The notes beneath the pieces were generated by a model. That model saw only the letters and a list, made by a program, of their open reading frames with translations, did no database searches and was not told the origin of the DNA. 64,000 nucleotides of DNA from Bacteroidota bacterium (GTDB lineage: Bacteria; Bacteroidota; Ignavibacteria; Tepidaquicellales; Tepidaquicellaceae): contig JAFDZP010000007.1 in assembly GCA_018266835.1 (NCBI GenBank), forward strand, positions 62,001 through 126,000, in the 5' to 3' direction. Numbering within the stretch: position 1 is the first letter of the stretch; every line of letters starts with the position of its first letter. This document shows positions 1 to 9,759 of the stretch, piece by piece. The position numbers were made by a program, and so were the translations under genes.

Positions 1-1323
1 TCAAACTCAACTTATCACGGTTACGATGTTACCATTTCAAAAATCCGTTTCAGAAATCTAAACGGCGGAAATTATTACTTCGATGTTGCAGGTAAAATAA
101 TTCTTGCAGAAGATTTATCAGGTGAAGGCGGAAGTGACTTCGGACTATCATATAAATTTTACAGAAATCCGAACAAAGGCGGAAGCGGTTCAGAGGTTTC
201 TTACGCTAATGAAGTTGAGCAAAACGAAATAGGTGTTAGCTTTCAAAACTCGGAATCATCATACTCTGCTTCAATTAAATACATGACGGGTGACCCGACT
301 TACGGCTCCGCTTTCATGGCATCGTTCGATATGACAATGCACGACCCGACTGAAATGATTGTATCCAGCAGAATAATATTAGGCAAAGCGCCGCAAGGAT
401 TCAAATACTGGTTTGTTGAAGCGGGAGCTGAATTTCAGAACAATCCTATTGCAATCGGTATCGGTGACTTAGGTGTTTACGGATTCAAAGGAAGAGTCTA
501 TTCAAAAATGAAACATACAGGTGTCGGTATTGGAAACAATACTTACGTTCCTGATGCAGGAACAACATTCGGAGTATATGCAGAAGTTCCTTTCATGTCA
601 ACTGAAGACGCCGGCAGAAAGATCTGGGGCAAAACTTCATTTGAAGTTACAATAGGAAATGGATTTAAAAGCATTCTCACAGGCAATGTTTACATTCTTT
701 CAGACGGAGTCGGGAACACAAATGCAAAGATATACGGTGATGCCGTTATAACAGTAAGCACAACTCCTGCATTCTTCAGCGCAGATGTTAACGTAACTGC
801 AAACATGGATAATGTAGTATGCGGCAAAGGCAACCTTGCATTGTACTTCGGTTCTGATACCTGGTATCTGAATGTCGGTACAAAACAAACTCCGGTTACC
901 ATGAACATCTACTGCGGACCAACAACTGCTACTGCATATGTTGATTTAAATTCTTCCAACATTGCATTCGGAGTCGGCTATTCAGTTGATTCAGGTCCCC
1001 AGCACTGGGCAATCTTCTACGGCAGAGCATGGGGCAGTGTAACTATTGATGGTAGTCTTGCCTACTCACCGTTCCAATTCACAGGCGGTGCAGTTATTAC
1101 AGGCAGCGCAGAGTTGGGCTTCCACTATAATGTTTACTTCGATGAAGGTGATTTAACCGTGCTGTCAGGCTCAATTACAGCAACTCTGCAGGCAACACTT
1201 CCGAATCCTGTATGCTTTGCAGGTTCAATTAGCGCTAAAGGCTGCTTCTGGAAATTCTGTAAAACGGTAACTTTAAAAATGAGATATAAAAACGGATCTT
1301 TTGCATTTGAAGATCACTGCTAA
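1..1323 (+). CDS. Large exported beta-rich protein, 3' part only
   Basis: The reading frame is open from the first base of the window to a TAA at 1323, so the start lies upstream and only about 440 C-terminal residues are visible. An ATG at 283 is internal, because codons before it read as protein of the same character. The protein is rich in Gly, Ser, Thr and aromatic residues in alternating patterns, as in extended beta structures of surface proteins. The last third holds several Cys, including a GCFWKFC cluster and a C-terminal Cys. No T9SS tail is visible. It is followed after 11 bases by an exported FN3 protein, so they probably form an operon. I do not recognise the family; a surface or barrel-associated structural protein is an inference. 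Confidence 0.7.
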   Translation, partial: SNSTYHGYDVTISKIRFRNLNGGNYYFDVAGKIILAEDLSGEGGSDFGLSYKFYRNPNKGGSGSEVSYANEVEQNEIGVSFQNSESSYSASIKYMTGDPTYGSAFMASFDMTMHDPTEMIVSSRIILGKAPQGFKYWFVEAGAEFQNNPIAIGIGDLGVYGFKGRVYSKMKHTGVGIGNNTYVPDAGTTFGVYAEVPFMSTEDAGRKIWGKTSFEVTIGNGFKSILTGNVYILSDGVGNTNAKIYGDAVITVSTTPAFFSADVNVTANMDNVVCGKGNLALYFGSDTWYLNVGTKQTPVTMNIYCGPTTATAYVDLNSSNIAFGVGYSVDSGPQHWAIFYGRAWGSVTIDGSLAYSPFQFTGGAVITGSAELGFHYNVYFDEGDLTVLSGSITATLQATLPNPVCFAGSISAKGCFWKFCKTVTLKMRYKNGSFAFEDHC

Positions 1324-1334
1324 AATAAAATTAT

Positions 1335-3281
1335 ATGAACAAATACATAAAAATAATATTTCTGATTTTAATTTTTTCACAGGTATCTTTTGCGCAAAAC
1401 TCATTTGTAAGAGCAGGATACTCTCCCAAAGAAAAATCAGTAATCATAAAATGGTTTCAGGAAAAAAACCGCTTCGATGATGGAGTAAATATTTACAGAA
1501 AAGATAACACCGATAACAACTGGATAAAGCTGAACGATAAGCCGTTAAAAAAACCTGCTAAGCTTACTGAAAGCGAAGCAAAAGCAGGTGATAAGAACTC
1601 AGCCATTTATAATTACATTTTATACAATGCTCCGAAAGATGCGGTTGATTATGAGAACTGGGAATTCACTCTTATTCTCAAGACCTTGCTTGATAATGAC
1701 TTTGCAAAATACGCTGCAATGAGTTATTCGGATAGCAAAGTTGAAGCAGGTAAAAAATATACTTATAAAGTAAGCTATATCAGCGGAGGTTCAGAAGTTG
1801 AATTAGCATCTTCCGATGAAACAGGTATAGATGAAGCTGCTTCAATTGTTAATAATTCATTAACCCTTCTACAGAACAACGAAAAAATATTTTGCAACTG
1901 GAATACGGAGCAGGATAAATTTATTGCTTACAATATTTACAGAGATTCAAAGAAACTAAACGACAAACCTATTTTTGTTTTTGATACAGAAAAGAAGCAG
2001 GCTTATTTATTTGCAGATTCACTTACTTCAGACGGCACTTATTCTTACACATATACCGGACTAGATGCTTTCGGAAATGAAAGTGCCCAGTCGAACAGTG
2101 TTTCTATTACAGTTGCTTCTATAAGTATACCTCCAAGAGCAACTAACGTAAGATATGATGGAAATGAAAAATTGACGTTGTTCTGGTCTATTCAGGCTTC
2201 AAACAATTTGAAAGGATTTAACATTTACAGAAGTAATGACGCTAAAGGTGAGTTTACAAAAATAAACTCTGCATTGCTATCATCCTCTGATACTTCATAC
2301 GTTGATAACACTGCCGAGCAGGGAAAGAAATATTTCTACTATGTCTCCACTGAAAATAATGCAGGTATGATAAATAATTCATCAGTTATTGCCGCAGTAA
2401 GTGCAGATTTTTCAAAGCCGAACGCTCCTGAAAATTTAACAGCAGTAAGTGACTCAGTTAAGGTTCAGCTTACTTGGAATAAAAGTACTTCATCAAATGT
2501 AATCGGATATAAAGTTTACAGAAACGTAAAGGGAAACGAGAATGAGTTCATTCTCTTAACTCCTCTGCCGTTAAAAGAAACTTCATATACTGATACTCTA
2601 AGTAAAGGCGCATTGAATGATTTTTATTACAAAGTTGTAGCATTAAATCAGAAATACATTAACAGCGATTACACTCAGCCTGTTACCGTAAAGCTGAAAG
2701 ATGTAGTGCCGCCATCCGTTCCATTGATTTCAAATACTTCATTTGAGAATAATTCTGTTGTATTGAAATGGATTCCGCAATTTGAATCTGACTTATCCGG
2801 ATATAAAATCTATCGCTCGGAAGATAGTGTTGCAGGATTTACTGAAATATCCTCAACTGTAAAAGGTGCAAACTCATTTACAGATAATACAGTAACAGCA
2901 AACAAGACTTACTATTATAAAATCTCCTCAACAGATATTTCAGGTAACATTTCACCGCAATCAGATTTAGCAATGGTAACAACAGGTTCAGGTGAAATGC
3001 AAACACCACAGATGAAATTAAATCTTACTTACAATAAATCTGCTAACTCTGTAGATATCTCATGGGATAACGCCGGAAATACAACACCTGTAAAGGGTTA
3101 TTTAGTCATGAGAAGAGACGGAGAAGATGAATTTTCATATTCAGCAAGTGAAGTAATTAGCGGATTGAATTTCAGTGATGCTAATATTGAAATCCCTGCA
3201 AAATATAATTACTCAATAAAAATTATTTATGAAAACGGTGATGTGGCAACAACACCTGAACAATCAATTGAAACAAATTAA
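1335..3281 (+). CDS. Exported protein with repeated fibronectin type III domains
   Basis: The 648-residue protein starts with a clear signal peptide (hydrophobic stretch ending SQVSFAQ near residue 21). From about residue 165 onward it is made of four or five FN3-like units of about 95 residues. Each shows the usual pattern: a W in the B strand region (LFWSI, LTWNK, LKWIP, ISWDN), then a GYKVYR/GFNIYR-type motif, then a YYY/YYKV motif. The N-terminal 140 residues also contain an IYRKD motif and may be a diverged FN3 unit. FN3 arrays in secreted bacterial proteins usually act as spacers or binding modules. It sits between two other exported proteins with 11 and 9 base gaps, suggesting one transcription unit and a shared role at the cell surface. 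There is no T9SS sorting domain. Confidence 0.85.
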   Translation: MNKYIKIIFLILIFSQVSFAQNSFVRAGYSPKEKSVIIKWFQEKNRFDDGVNIYRKDNTDNNWIKLNDKPLKKPAKLTESEAKAGDKNSAIYNYILYNAPKDAVDYENWEFTLILKTLLDNDFAKYAAMSYSDSKVEAGKKYTYKVSYISGGSEVELASSDETGIDEAASIVNNSLTLLQNNEKIFCNWNTEQDKFIAYNIYRDSKKLNDKPIFVFDTEKKQAYLFADSLTSDGTYSYTYTGLDAFGNESAQSNSVSITVASISIPPRATNVRYDGNEKLTLFWSIQASNNLKGFNIYRSNDAKGEFTKINSALLSSSDTSYVDNTAEQGKKYFYYVSTENNAGMINNSSVIAAVSADFSKPNAPENLTAVSDSVKVQLTWNKSTSSNVIGYKVYRNVKGNENEFILLTPLPLKETSYTDTLSKGALNDFYYKVVALNQKYINSDYTQPVTVKLKDVVPPSVPLISNTSFENNSVVLKWIPQFESDLSGYKIYRSEDSVAGFTEISSTVKGANSFTDNTVTANKTYYYKISSTDISGNISPQSDLAMVTTGSGEMQTPQMKLNLTYNKSANSVDISWDNAGNTTPVKGYLVMRRDGEDEFSYSASEVISGLNFSDANIEIPAKYNYSIKIIYENGDVATTPEQSIETN

Positions 3282-3290
3282 ATTTTAAAA

Positions 3291-5759
3291 ATGAAAATTT
3301 CTAAATTATTTTTTCTTCTCCTGTTAATTTGTGGAACCTCCCAAGCACAAATTTCAATTACAATTACTCAGCCGCCGCCGAATCGCTTTTATATTGAGGA
3401 TTTATGGAAAATAAAAATCATGAACGGCTCTACCACTAATAAGACCATTTATCTTAAAGGACTCATCACTGAAGCCGTGAAAGGAACTGTAATAACTGCA
3501 ACAACAAAGTCATTTGTTGTTGCTCCCGGAATAAACTCTCTCACTGCGGCACAATTAGGAAGCATTGATGTTGCTTACAACGACGGCAAGATAAAAGACA
3601 TTATAAAAAACACGGGCGGACTGCCTTCAGGTAAATATCAGGTTTGCGTCAGCGCTTATGAAGATGCAACTAATACTTTTCTTGCCTCCGATTGTCTGGA
3701 TAGAACGATTGAAAATATTACTCCTCCGACACTTATTGCTCCTATGCATCAGTCATTGGTAGATAATAAAATCCCCGTTTTCTCATGGGTACCATCCACA
3801 ACAAATAATTTCAGAAATTTTTCATATGCACTGAAAATCGTTGAAATAATTCCCGGGCAATCTGCATATGATGCCTTCGCTTCGAATCCTTTATTCTATG
3901 ATAAAAGCAGTATACCTGTTAACATTTATCAGTATCCTGTTTCTGCGAGAGACTTTAACAACAAAACTTCATATGCATGGAAAGTTGAAGTTGTTGAAAA
4001 CAATATTGTAATTTCGTCCAGTGATATTTATAAATTCACTTATTCCGATAAAAGCGATACATCTTATAAAAAGATGACTGGCAGGATTAAAGGGTCTAAT
4101 GAGTTTAAAAACTCAAGATTTTTTACCAACGATAACTCATTACAGTTTTTAGGGGCAGCTTCCAATCCTCCCGTGAAAACCAGGTTGTTCTCCGGCAATA
4201 TGAAAATTGCCTCGCAGTTCTCAAACAAGAGCGGGCTGAACCAAAGAATGCCTCCGGGCTACGGAAGACTTGAATTGAATCCGAAATTAACGCTGGGAGC
4301 GTTTCCTTTCACCATGAATGCTTTGCTTTCAAGTCTGCCCGTAACCAACACGCAGAACATTAACAACGTAAGTTTTAATTTTGAGCAGGAAGAATTTTTA
4401 GAAAATGTGAAAGCGCAGGAAAATAAATCAGGCCTTGAAAGATTTATTTCCAATTTCAGAAGAATAGGAGTAGGAACAACTTATCCTGAGTATTCAGATT
4501 TAACAGTTACAGGAGTTCCTGTTACCGGAACAAATCTGGAATTTGAACCGGGATTGATTTTGCTCGGTATCACAGGTATCAATACACAAAAATCAGTTGT
4601 GGATGACCAGAACAATTTAACTGCTCTTGACAGGAATTTTGTTGCAGGAAGAATTGGTGTAGGAACTTTTGAATCATCACACTTTCTCTTTACTTATTTG
4701 AACGGTTGGGAAAATGAAAATACTTCAAGAGTTAATACATACGCTATATCCCCTGCAAAAAACTATATGCTTGGAGTAAATGGTAAACTTTCATTTCTTG
4801 AAAACTCTTTGAACCTTGAAGCAGAAGCAAACGGTTCGCTTTTTACACGCGATAAAAATGCGCCCGAGATTGAAACATCGGCAGTTCCGGATTTGGTAAA
4901 AAATCTTTTCAATATAAATATCAGCAGCTCGTTTGATTACTCATTTGGAGTAAAAGCAAGTTACGATATTAACCAGTCCGGAACAAAAATTTCAGGGGCA
5001 GTAAAATATATAGGTCCGGGATATAAAACATTCGGCAATCCTGACTTAGTCAGTGACAGAATTCTTATTGATGGAAAGATTGAGCAGTCACTATGGAACA
5101 ACAAAATTTCTCTTTCTGCTTTTGTAAGAAACTCAAAAGATAACCTAATTGACTGGAAGACATCCACAACTCAGCTAACTTCTTTCGGATTCAGTGCCTC
5201 CGTGCGACCTGAAAAACTTCCTTACTTTAGTATAAGCTACTCTCCTTTCAAGCAAAAGAATGACGTAGCAAACGATACTTTAAAAATTGATAACGACATC
5301 GCTTCATTTTCTGCAAACACAGGATACAATTTTAAGGCAGGAAATATTTATTACTTCACTGGAATAAACTTTAATAATCAGAACGCAACTTCATTCAAAG
5401 GACTCGCAGATTACAAGGTCAATTCCCTATACGTAACTGAAAATGTCAGCTTCTTAATTCCATTATCTTTTTCGGGAACGTTTGGTTATACAGGAAGTGA
5501 ATACTTGGGATTATCAGATAAGATTTACAGCTATGACTTCAGCACATCGTACACTTTCTTTGATAATTTTGCGAACACTTTGGGAGTATCATACAACACG
5601 GGAAACACCGATAAAAGAACTTCGCTTTATCTTCAATCAGTATTTCCCGTATTTGATTTAGTCAAATTTGATTTGAGAGCCGAGCAGTCATTTATTACAT
5701 TAGTTAATGACAGCCGCAATGAATTTATTTTCAGAGCTAACTTAAGTAAAAATTTCTGA
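3291..5759 (+). CDS. Exported protein, N-terminal adhesin-like domain plus C-terminal outer-membrane barrel
   Basis: The 822-residue protein has a signal peptide (cleavage likely after SQA, residue 19). Residues 20-145 form a beta domain beginning ITITQPPPNRFYIEDLW, which somewhat resembles the TANFOR-type domain of Bacteroidota surface proteins; I am not certain of that. Residues 145-250 look like an FN3/Ig-like domain (PVFSWVPS). From about 330 to the end the sequence alternates polar and hydrophobic residues with many aromatics and ends in Phe (LSKNF), typical of an outer-membrane beta barrel. It is the last gene of the rightward exported-protein operon and is immediately followed by a gene on the other strand. 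A surface or secretion-associated barrel is an inference. Confidence 0.7.
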   Translation: MKISKLFFLLLLICGTSQAQISITITQPPPNRFYIEDLWKIKIMNGSTTNKTIYLKGLITEAVKGTVITATTKSFVVAPGINSLTAAQLGSIDVAYNDGKIKDIIKNTGGLPSGKYQVCVSAYEDATNTFLASDCLDRTIENITPPTLIAPMHQSLVDNKIPVFSWVPSTTNNFRNFSYALKIVEIIPGQSAYDAFASNPLFYDKSSIPVNIYQYPVSARDFNNKTSYAWKVEVVENNIVISSSDIYKFTYSDKSDTSYKKMTGRIKGSNEFKNSRFFTNDNSLQFLGAASNPPVKTRLFSGNMKIASQFSNKSGLNQRMPPGYGRLELNPKLTLGAFPFTMNALLSSLPVTNTQNINNVSFNFEQEEFLENVKAQENKSGLERFISNFRRIGVGTTYPEYSDLTVTGVPVTGTNLEFEPGLILLGITGINTQKSVVDDQNNLTALDRNFVAGRIGVGTFESSHFLFTYLNGWENENTSRVNTYAISPAKNYMLGVNGKLSFLENSLNLEAEANGSLFTRDKNAPEIETSAVPDLVKNLFNINISSSFDYSFGVKASYDINQSGTKISGAVKYIGPGYKTFGNPDLVSDRILIDGKIEQSLWNNKISLSAFVRNSKDNLIDWKTSTTQLTSFGFSASVRPEKLPYFSISYSPFKQKNDVANDTLKIDNDIASFSANTGYNFKAGNIYYFTGINFNNQNATSFKGLADYKVNSLYVTENVSFLIPLSFSGTFGYTGSEYLGLSDKIYSYDFSTSYTFFDNFANTLGVSYNTGNTDKRTSLYLQSVFPVFDLVKFDLRAEQSFITLVNDSRNEFIFRANLSKNF

Positions 5760-6260
5760 TTACTTATTAGGAGCCTCTTCCATCATATGGCAGTTCATGC
5801 ATCCGAAACCTGACTGAGATTCATGAGTATATTCGGGCAGGCCTAGTAAAGCAGCCATTTTAGGTTTTACTACGCTTGCCATGAATGTCATGTAATTAGG
5901 ATTATCATGTGCAATCTCTTCAAAGTTCATGTGGAGTTTTGGAATTCTTGAGTTCGGCATTTTAAAATCTCCTACCTTCACTCCGCTTCCGTGACATGTT
6001 CTGCAGTTCATAGCTGTGAATCTTGTTGAATCGAACTTGTTAAATTCTTCATACATAGCAGGCATAACAACTTTCTTCATATAATTTTTTCTTTCTTCAA
6101 AGCTCATCTTTTCCCAGTTAATAGTAGTGCTATCAGACGGCATGCTTTCAGTTTTACTTTTTTCTGATGCTTCGCTGCTGCTTCCGCTCCAGATAATTAC
6201 AGGTACAAATAAAACTATCGCCAGATAGATAATAAAAGTAATGTTTTTTTTGTTCTTCAT
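5760..6260 (-). CDS. Membrane-anchored diheme c-type cytochrome
   Basis: The gene encodes 166 residues from the ATG at 6260; a TTG 27 bases further upstream would only add a charged tail. Residues 7-24 form one hydrophobic segment, an uncleaved anchor or signal peptide, and the rest should face the periplasm. Two heme-binding motifs are present, CRTCH (86-90) and CMNCH (154-158), the second eight residues from the C-terminus. Several Met and His residues (for example H110, M111, H118) could be distal ligands. It probably moves electrons between periplasmic partners. It overlaps nothing, ends one base after the stop of the convergent barrel gene, and is divergent from the coiled-coil lipoprotein gene. 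It belongs to no cytochrome family I can name. Confidence 0.8.
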   Translation of the reverse strand: MKNKKNITFIIYLAIVLFVPVIIWSGSSSEASEKSKTESMPSDSTTINWEKMSFEERKNYMKKVVMPAMYEEFNKFDSTRFTAMNCRTCHGSGVKVGDFKMPNSRIPKLHMNFEEIAHDNPNYMTFMASVVKPKMAALLGLPEYTHESQSGFGCMNCHMMEEAPNK

Positions 6261-6390
6261 TTTTGATTTAGTTTTTAGGATGCACAATTATACGCTTAGC
6301 AGTCAATAAAATCTACTGAAAATCTTTTCACAAACTTTAGACTTAAAGATGAAGATTATAATTTGTAAGTTTGTATAAACATATTGAATA

Positions 6391-7035
6391 GTGAATAAAA
6401 TCTATATATTAGCAGTAATATTTCTCGCAGCAACTCTGTACTCATGCACATCACCCGAAGAAAAGTGGATATCAGATTACAAACAGGTTAAGTGCGACTC
6501 CGTAAAGCTCAGCGAAAAAATTGAAGAGGAAATCAAAAAGGACTTAAAAGATACTCTTGCAGCCAAAGAAACTCTTGAAAAAGATTTAAAGCAGCTGACA
6601 GCACCTGATGAAAAAAAGCTTGCAGGATTTAACGATGCACTAAAAAAGTCAGATGCCGACTTTGATAAAAAAATTGATGAAGCAAAAGCTGAACTGAAAA
6701 AAGCAAAAGGTAAAGAGGAAGAAAAAGCAGCTAATAAAAAAATTGATGGACTGATATTTCAAAAGTCAGAAGCAGGCAAAGATATAGGGCAGAAAATATT
6801 TGTTACTAAAAATGAGATGAACAAAAAAGCTGCGGTGAAATCGCTGAAAGAAGAGATTAAGTCAAAGGAAAAATTTATTAAGGAAAAAACTGAGGACAGA
6901 CGAAGTAAATATAAAGGTGAAATAAAAAGATTACAGAATAAACTTCTCGAACTTCAAAAAGATAAACCGAAAAAATTAGAAGAGGAGGCTTTCAAAAAGC
7001 AAATTGAAGCCATTGATAAAGCCCCCTGCAATTAA
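6391..7035 (+). CDS. Coiled-coil lipoprotein, lysine/glutamate rich
   Basis: The 214-residue protein starts at a GTG and has a short signal peptide followed by a lipobox (LYSC, Cys 19), so it is predicted to be lipid-anchored. From residue 30 to the end it is almost entirely charged, alternating Lys/Glu with regular hydrophobic positions, consistent with a long alpha-helical coiled coil. The stop is followed closely by the convergent end of ppa. The function is unknown; a periplasmic spacer or cell-envelope tether is possible. Composition alone would make many unrelated coiled-coil proteins score as relatives, so homology calls need care. Confidence 0.75.
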   Translation: MNKIYILAVIFLAATLYSCTSPEEKWISDYKQVKCDSVKLSEKIEEEIKKDLKDTLAAKETLEKDLKQLTAPDEKKLAGFNDALKKSDADFDKKIDEAKAELKKAKGKEEEKAANKKIDGLIFQKSEAGKDIGQKIFVTKNEMNKKAAVKSLKEEIKSKEKFIKEKTEDRRSKYKGEIKRLQNKLLELQKDKPKKLEEEAFKKQIEAIDKAPCN

Positions 7036-7057
7036 AAATTTTATTAATTCTAATTTA

Positions 7058-7753
7058 TTATTCTAATTTAAAATCTTCAAAATCATTTCTTAAAAGCTTA
7101 TCAAGGTTTGCATATTTTTCTAAATAATCCTGATAACTTGCTTCAATAACTTCGTATGCTTCTTCTCTTCCGTATGTGTGAGTGATTTCGCAATGCGAAG
7201 TCTCAGCACCTGGAGCATCTTTATATGTAAGGAAGTAATGTTTTAGCCTGTCAATCAAAGATGCAGGACAGTCAGTTATATCATCCCACACTCCGAAAAT
7301 ATTATCACCGTGCATAACTGCAATAATTTTATCATCAGCTTCGCCGCCGTCAATAAACCTGAATCCTCCTATAGGAGATGCCTGTAACAATATATCGCTG
7401 TGTGTAATTGTCTTTTCAGTTAATACACAGATATCGAGCGGGTCACCATCGCCTACGATGTTTGGTCTTCCTGTTTCTCTTCTGCAGATTTCAGCAACAC
7501 GTTCAGCGCAGTATGTCTGCGGAACAAGTCCGTACGGAGTAGGACAGATGTTTGAATATTTCTGCGGGCGGTCAACTTTTAAATAACCGCTTGCTTTATC
7601 TATTTCGTATTTCACTGTGTCAGTCGGAACGATTTCTATGTAAGCCGTAACGATTGCAGGTGAGTGCTTCCCAATCGGCACTCCATGCCATGGATGTGAT
7701 TTAATAATTGTTCTGATTGATCTCCAGATTGGTTCTAGTGCTTCTCTGCTCAT
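7058..7753 (-). CDS. ppa: Inorganic pyrophosphatase (family I)
   Basis: This soluble enzyme hydrolyses diphosphate to two phosphates, pulling biosynthetic reactions forward. The 231-residue protein carries the family I signature DGDPLD (102-107) and downstream acidic metal ligands in EADDK (138-142), plus the conserved YGLVPQTY region (74-81). It is longer than the roughly 175-residue enterobacterial enzyme, with extra N-terminal and C-terminal sequence. Its start codon overlaps the stop of ruvA by 4 bases, so translation of the two is probably coupled in the recJ-yebC-ruvC-ruvA-ppa direction. Confidence 0.93.
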   Translation of the reverse strand: MSREALEPIWRSIRTIIKSHPWHGVPIGKHSPAIVTAYIEIVPTDTVKYEIDKASGYLKVDRPQKYSNICPTPYGLVPQTYCAERVAEICRRETGRPNIVGDGDPLDICVLTEKTITHSDILLQASPIGGFRFIDGGEADDKIIAVMHGDNIFGVWDDITDCPASLIDRLKHYFLTYKDAPGAETSHCEITHTYGREEAYEVIEASYQDYLEKYANLDKLLRNDFEDFKLE

Positions 7754-8376
7754 TTTTTTGTTGTGATGTATTCTAATGATTTACGGATAAGTTCTTCCGT
7801 ATTTAAATTTACGTTTGATGTTTCCTTTAAAACTTCCCTTATAATTTTCTCCGCATCGTTCCTGTTATAGCCAAGGTTTAATAAAGCTGATAACGCTTCG
7901 TATCTCGAATTTTCTTTTTCAGTTGTTATTCCGGTTCCTCCTGCTTTCACAGGCTCTGATTCCTGCATATGTTCCAGCTTAAATATTTTATCTTTCAAAG
8001 TCATGGTAACTAACTCAAGCTTTTTTGCTCCAAGTCCGGGGATTTTCATAGCAAATCTGTTATTGCCCATGATAAGCGTTACAATATCTTCAAAACTTGC
8101 GTTTGCTAATATAGTATGAGCAAGTTTTGTGCCGATTCCATTAACAGTTATCAATAGTTTGAAGATTTCTTTCTCTTTTTCATCTGCAAATCCAAACAGC
8201 TGCAGTGAATTTTCTTTTACATCTAAGTATGTAAATAAAATATATTCTGATTCTACATCAGCGCACATATCATAAGCTTTTTTAGAAACGAATATATGAT
8301 AGCCGACTCCGTTCACATCCAGAATAATCTCGCTGTTCTTTCTTGATAATATTTTTCCTCTTAATAATCCTATCAT
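7750..8376 (-). CDS. ruvA: Holliday junction branch migration protein RuvA
   Basis: RuvA binds four-way DNA junctions and loads the RuvB motor during recombination repair. The 208 residues show the three expected parts: an N-terminal OB-fold beginning MIGLLRGKI, two helix-hairpin-helix motifs in the middle (VNGIGTKLA and IPGLGAKKLE), and a C-terminal three-helix domain (ALLNLGYNRNDAEK) that contacts RuvB. Length matches the family (about 200). It lies one base downstream of ruvC and overlaps ppa by 4 bases. No ruvB is in the window, so RuvB must be encoded elsewhere. Confidence 0.95.
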   Translation of the reverse strand: MIGLLRGKILSRKNSEIILDVNGVGYHIFVSKKAYDMCADVESEYILFTYLDVKENSLQLFGFADEKEKEIFKLLITVNGIGTKLAHTILANASFEDIVTLIMGNNRFAMKIPGLGAKKLELVTMTLKDKIFKLEHMQESEPVKAGGTGITTEKENSRYEALSALLNLGYNRNDAEKIIREVLKETSNVNLNTEELIRKSLEYITTKK

Positions 8377-8377
8377 A

Positions 8378-8950
8378 TCACTTTACAGTTTTGATATATA
8401 ACTTATCCGGATTTTGCTCTACAAATTTTCCCCATGAGTTTTTCTTCTTCGATACCTTAGCATGTCCGTTTTGCTTGATAACTGAATTGCTGAAGTGATG
8501 GCACAGAGCAACTGCCAGCGCATCCGATGAATCAATAAACTTTGGATTTTCCTTCAAAGAAAGAATGCTCTTTATCATAAACTGCACCTGCTCTTTGGAA
8601 GAAGCACCGTTACCTGTTACGGACTTTTTTATTTCTCTTGGGGAATATTCCGAAATTTTTAACTGAGAGTGGACTGCGGCAATAAGGGCTACTCCCCTTG
8701 CCTGTCCTAACTTTAAAGTAGACTGAATATTCTTGTGATAAAAAGCGGTTTCTATTGCGAACTCATTTGGTTTGTACTTCTCCATCTTCTCCAAACATAC
8801 TTCATAAATAATTTTTAATCTTTCAGGTATTGATAATTTTTTGTTAAGATTAATCGTATCGATATCAAGCGCAGTAATCTTGTCCCTGTCAATTTCAATT
8901 ATGCCTACCCCCGTAATTATTGTTCCGGGGTCAATCCCGATTATTCTCAC
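8378..8950 (-). CDS. ruvC: Crossover junction endodeoxyribonuclease RuvC
   Basis: RuvC resolves Holliday junctions by paired metal-dependent cuts. The 190-residue protein begins MRIIGIDPGT with the catalytic Asp at residue 7, has the second acidic residue Glu 67 in FAIETAF, and the C-terminal acidic/His group in SSDALAVALCHH. The loop with GNGASSKEQV carries the usual basic/Lys position. Length is slightly above the E. coli protein (173) because of a Lys-rich C-terminal tail. It is directly followed by ruvA and preceded by yebC with a 28-base gap, a common gene order. Confidence 0.95.
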   Translation of the reverse strand: MRIIGIDPGTIITGVGIIEIDRDKITALDIDTINLNKKLSIPERLKIIYEVCLEKMEKYKPNEFAIETAFYHKNIQSTLKLGQARGVALIAAVHSQLKISEYSPREIKKSVTGNGASSKEQVQFMIKSILSLKENPKFIDSSDALAVALCHHFSNSVIKQNGHAKVSKKKNSWGKFVEQNPDKLYIKTVK

Positions 8951-8978
8951 GATTAAAAATTTTTTTTATTGTGTCAGA

Positions 8979-9707
8979 TTATTCTGATTGAAAATCTGCA
9001 TTCGTATAAACATTCTGTACGTCATCATTCTCTTCAACTGCATCAAGGAATTTCAAAACTGTTTCCTGTGCTGCGCCTTCAAGAGCAATTAAATCTTTTG
9101 TAATGTATTGGAGCGATGCGCTTTCAAATTTATAGCCTTTATCTTCTATTGCTTTTCTTACCTTGTCAAAGTTTTCCATAGAGGAAATTACTTCAAAGTA
9201 ATCACCTTCATTTTTTAAGTCATCAGCGCCTGCATCGAGAATAACTTCCATAAGCTCATCTTCCGTCACGCCTTCCTTCTCAACATTGATAACTCCTTTT
9301 CTTTCAAACATCCAGCTTACTGAGCCCGTATCTCCGAAGTTACCGTTATTCTTAGACATTATATGTCTCAGCTCGGCAACTGTTCTGTTACGGTTATCGC
9401 TGATGCACTCAACAATGATTGCAATCCCGTTGGGAGCGTAGCCCTCATAGGTAAGCTCTTCGTAGTTCACGCCTTCAAGCTCGCCTGTGCCTTTTTTAAT
9501 ACCGCGTGTGATATTTTCCTGCGGCATGTTGTTAGCTTTGGCAGTCTTGATGGCAAGCCTTAGTCTCGGATTATCATCAGGATTTCCGCCGCCGTCTCTT
9601 GCTGCAATGGTAATTTCCTTGATAATTTTTGTAAATACTTTTCCTCTTGCTGCATCGATTGAGCCTTTCTTTCTTTTAATCGTTGCCCACTTGGAATGTC
9701 CTGACAT
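8979..9707 (-). CDS. yebC: YebC/PmpR family protein (TACO1 family)
   Basis: The 242-residue protein starts MSGHSKWATIKRKKG, the hallmark N-terminus of the YebC/TACO1 family, and continues with the conserved DNPRLRLAIKTAKANNMP segment and the GYAPNGIAIIVE strand. Length fits the family (about 240-250). Members have been described both as DNA-binding regulators and, more recently, as translation factors that help ribosomes at difficult (for example polyproline) sequences. A good ribosome-binding site (AGGAGT) lies just upstream of the ATG. It heads the ruvC-ruvA-ppa group; the upstream gap to recJ holds two strong palindromes. Confidence 0.94.
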   Translation of the reverse strand: MSGHSKWATIKRKKGSIDAARGKVFTKIIKEITIAARDGGGNPDDNPRLRLAIKTAKANNMPQENITRGIKKGTGELEGVNYEELTYEGYAPNGIAIIVECISDNRNRTVAELRHIMSKNNGNFGDTGSVSWMFERKGVINVEKEGVTEDELMEVILDAGADDLKNEGDYFEVISSMENFDKVRKAIEDKGYKFESASLQYITKDLIALEGAAQETVLKFLDAVEENDDVQNVYTNADFQSE

Positions 9708-9759
9708 TTTTTACTCCTTAGTTATAAATATTAAAAATTGTAATTAAAATTTTTGATTC

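Noticed and set aside
9363-9747. Open frames on the plus strand opposite yebC
   Set aside because: They are shadows of yebC, whose start, ribosome-binding site and family sequence are clear.
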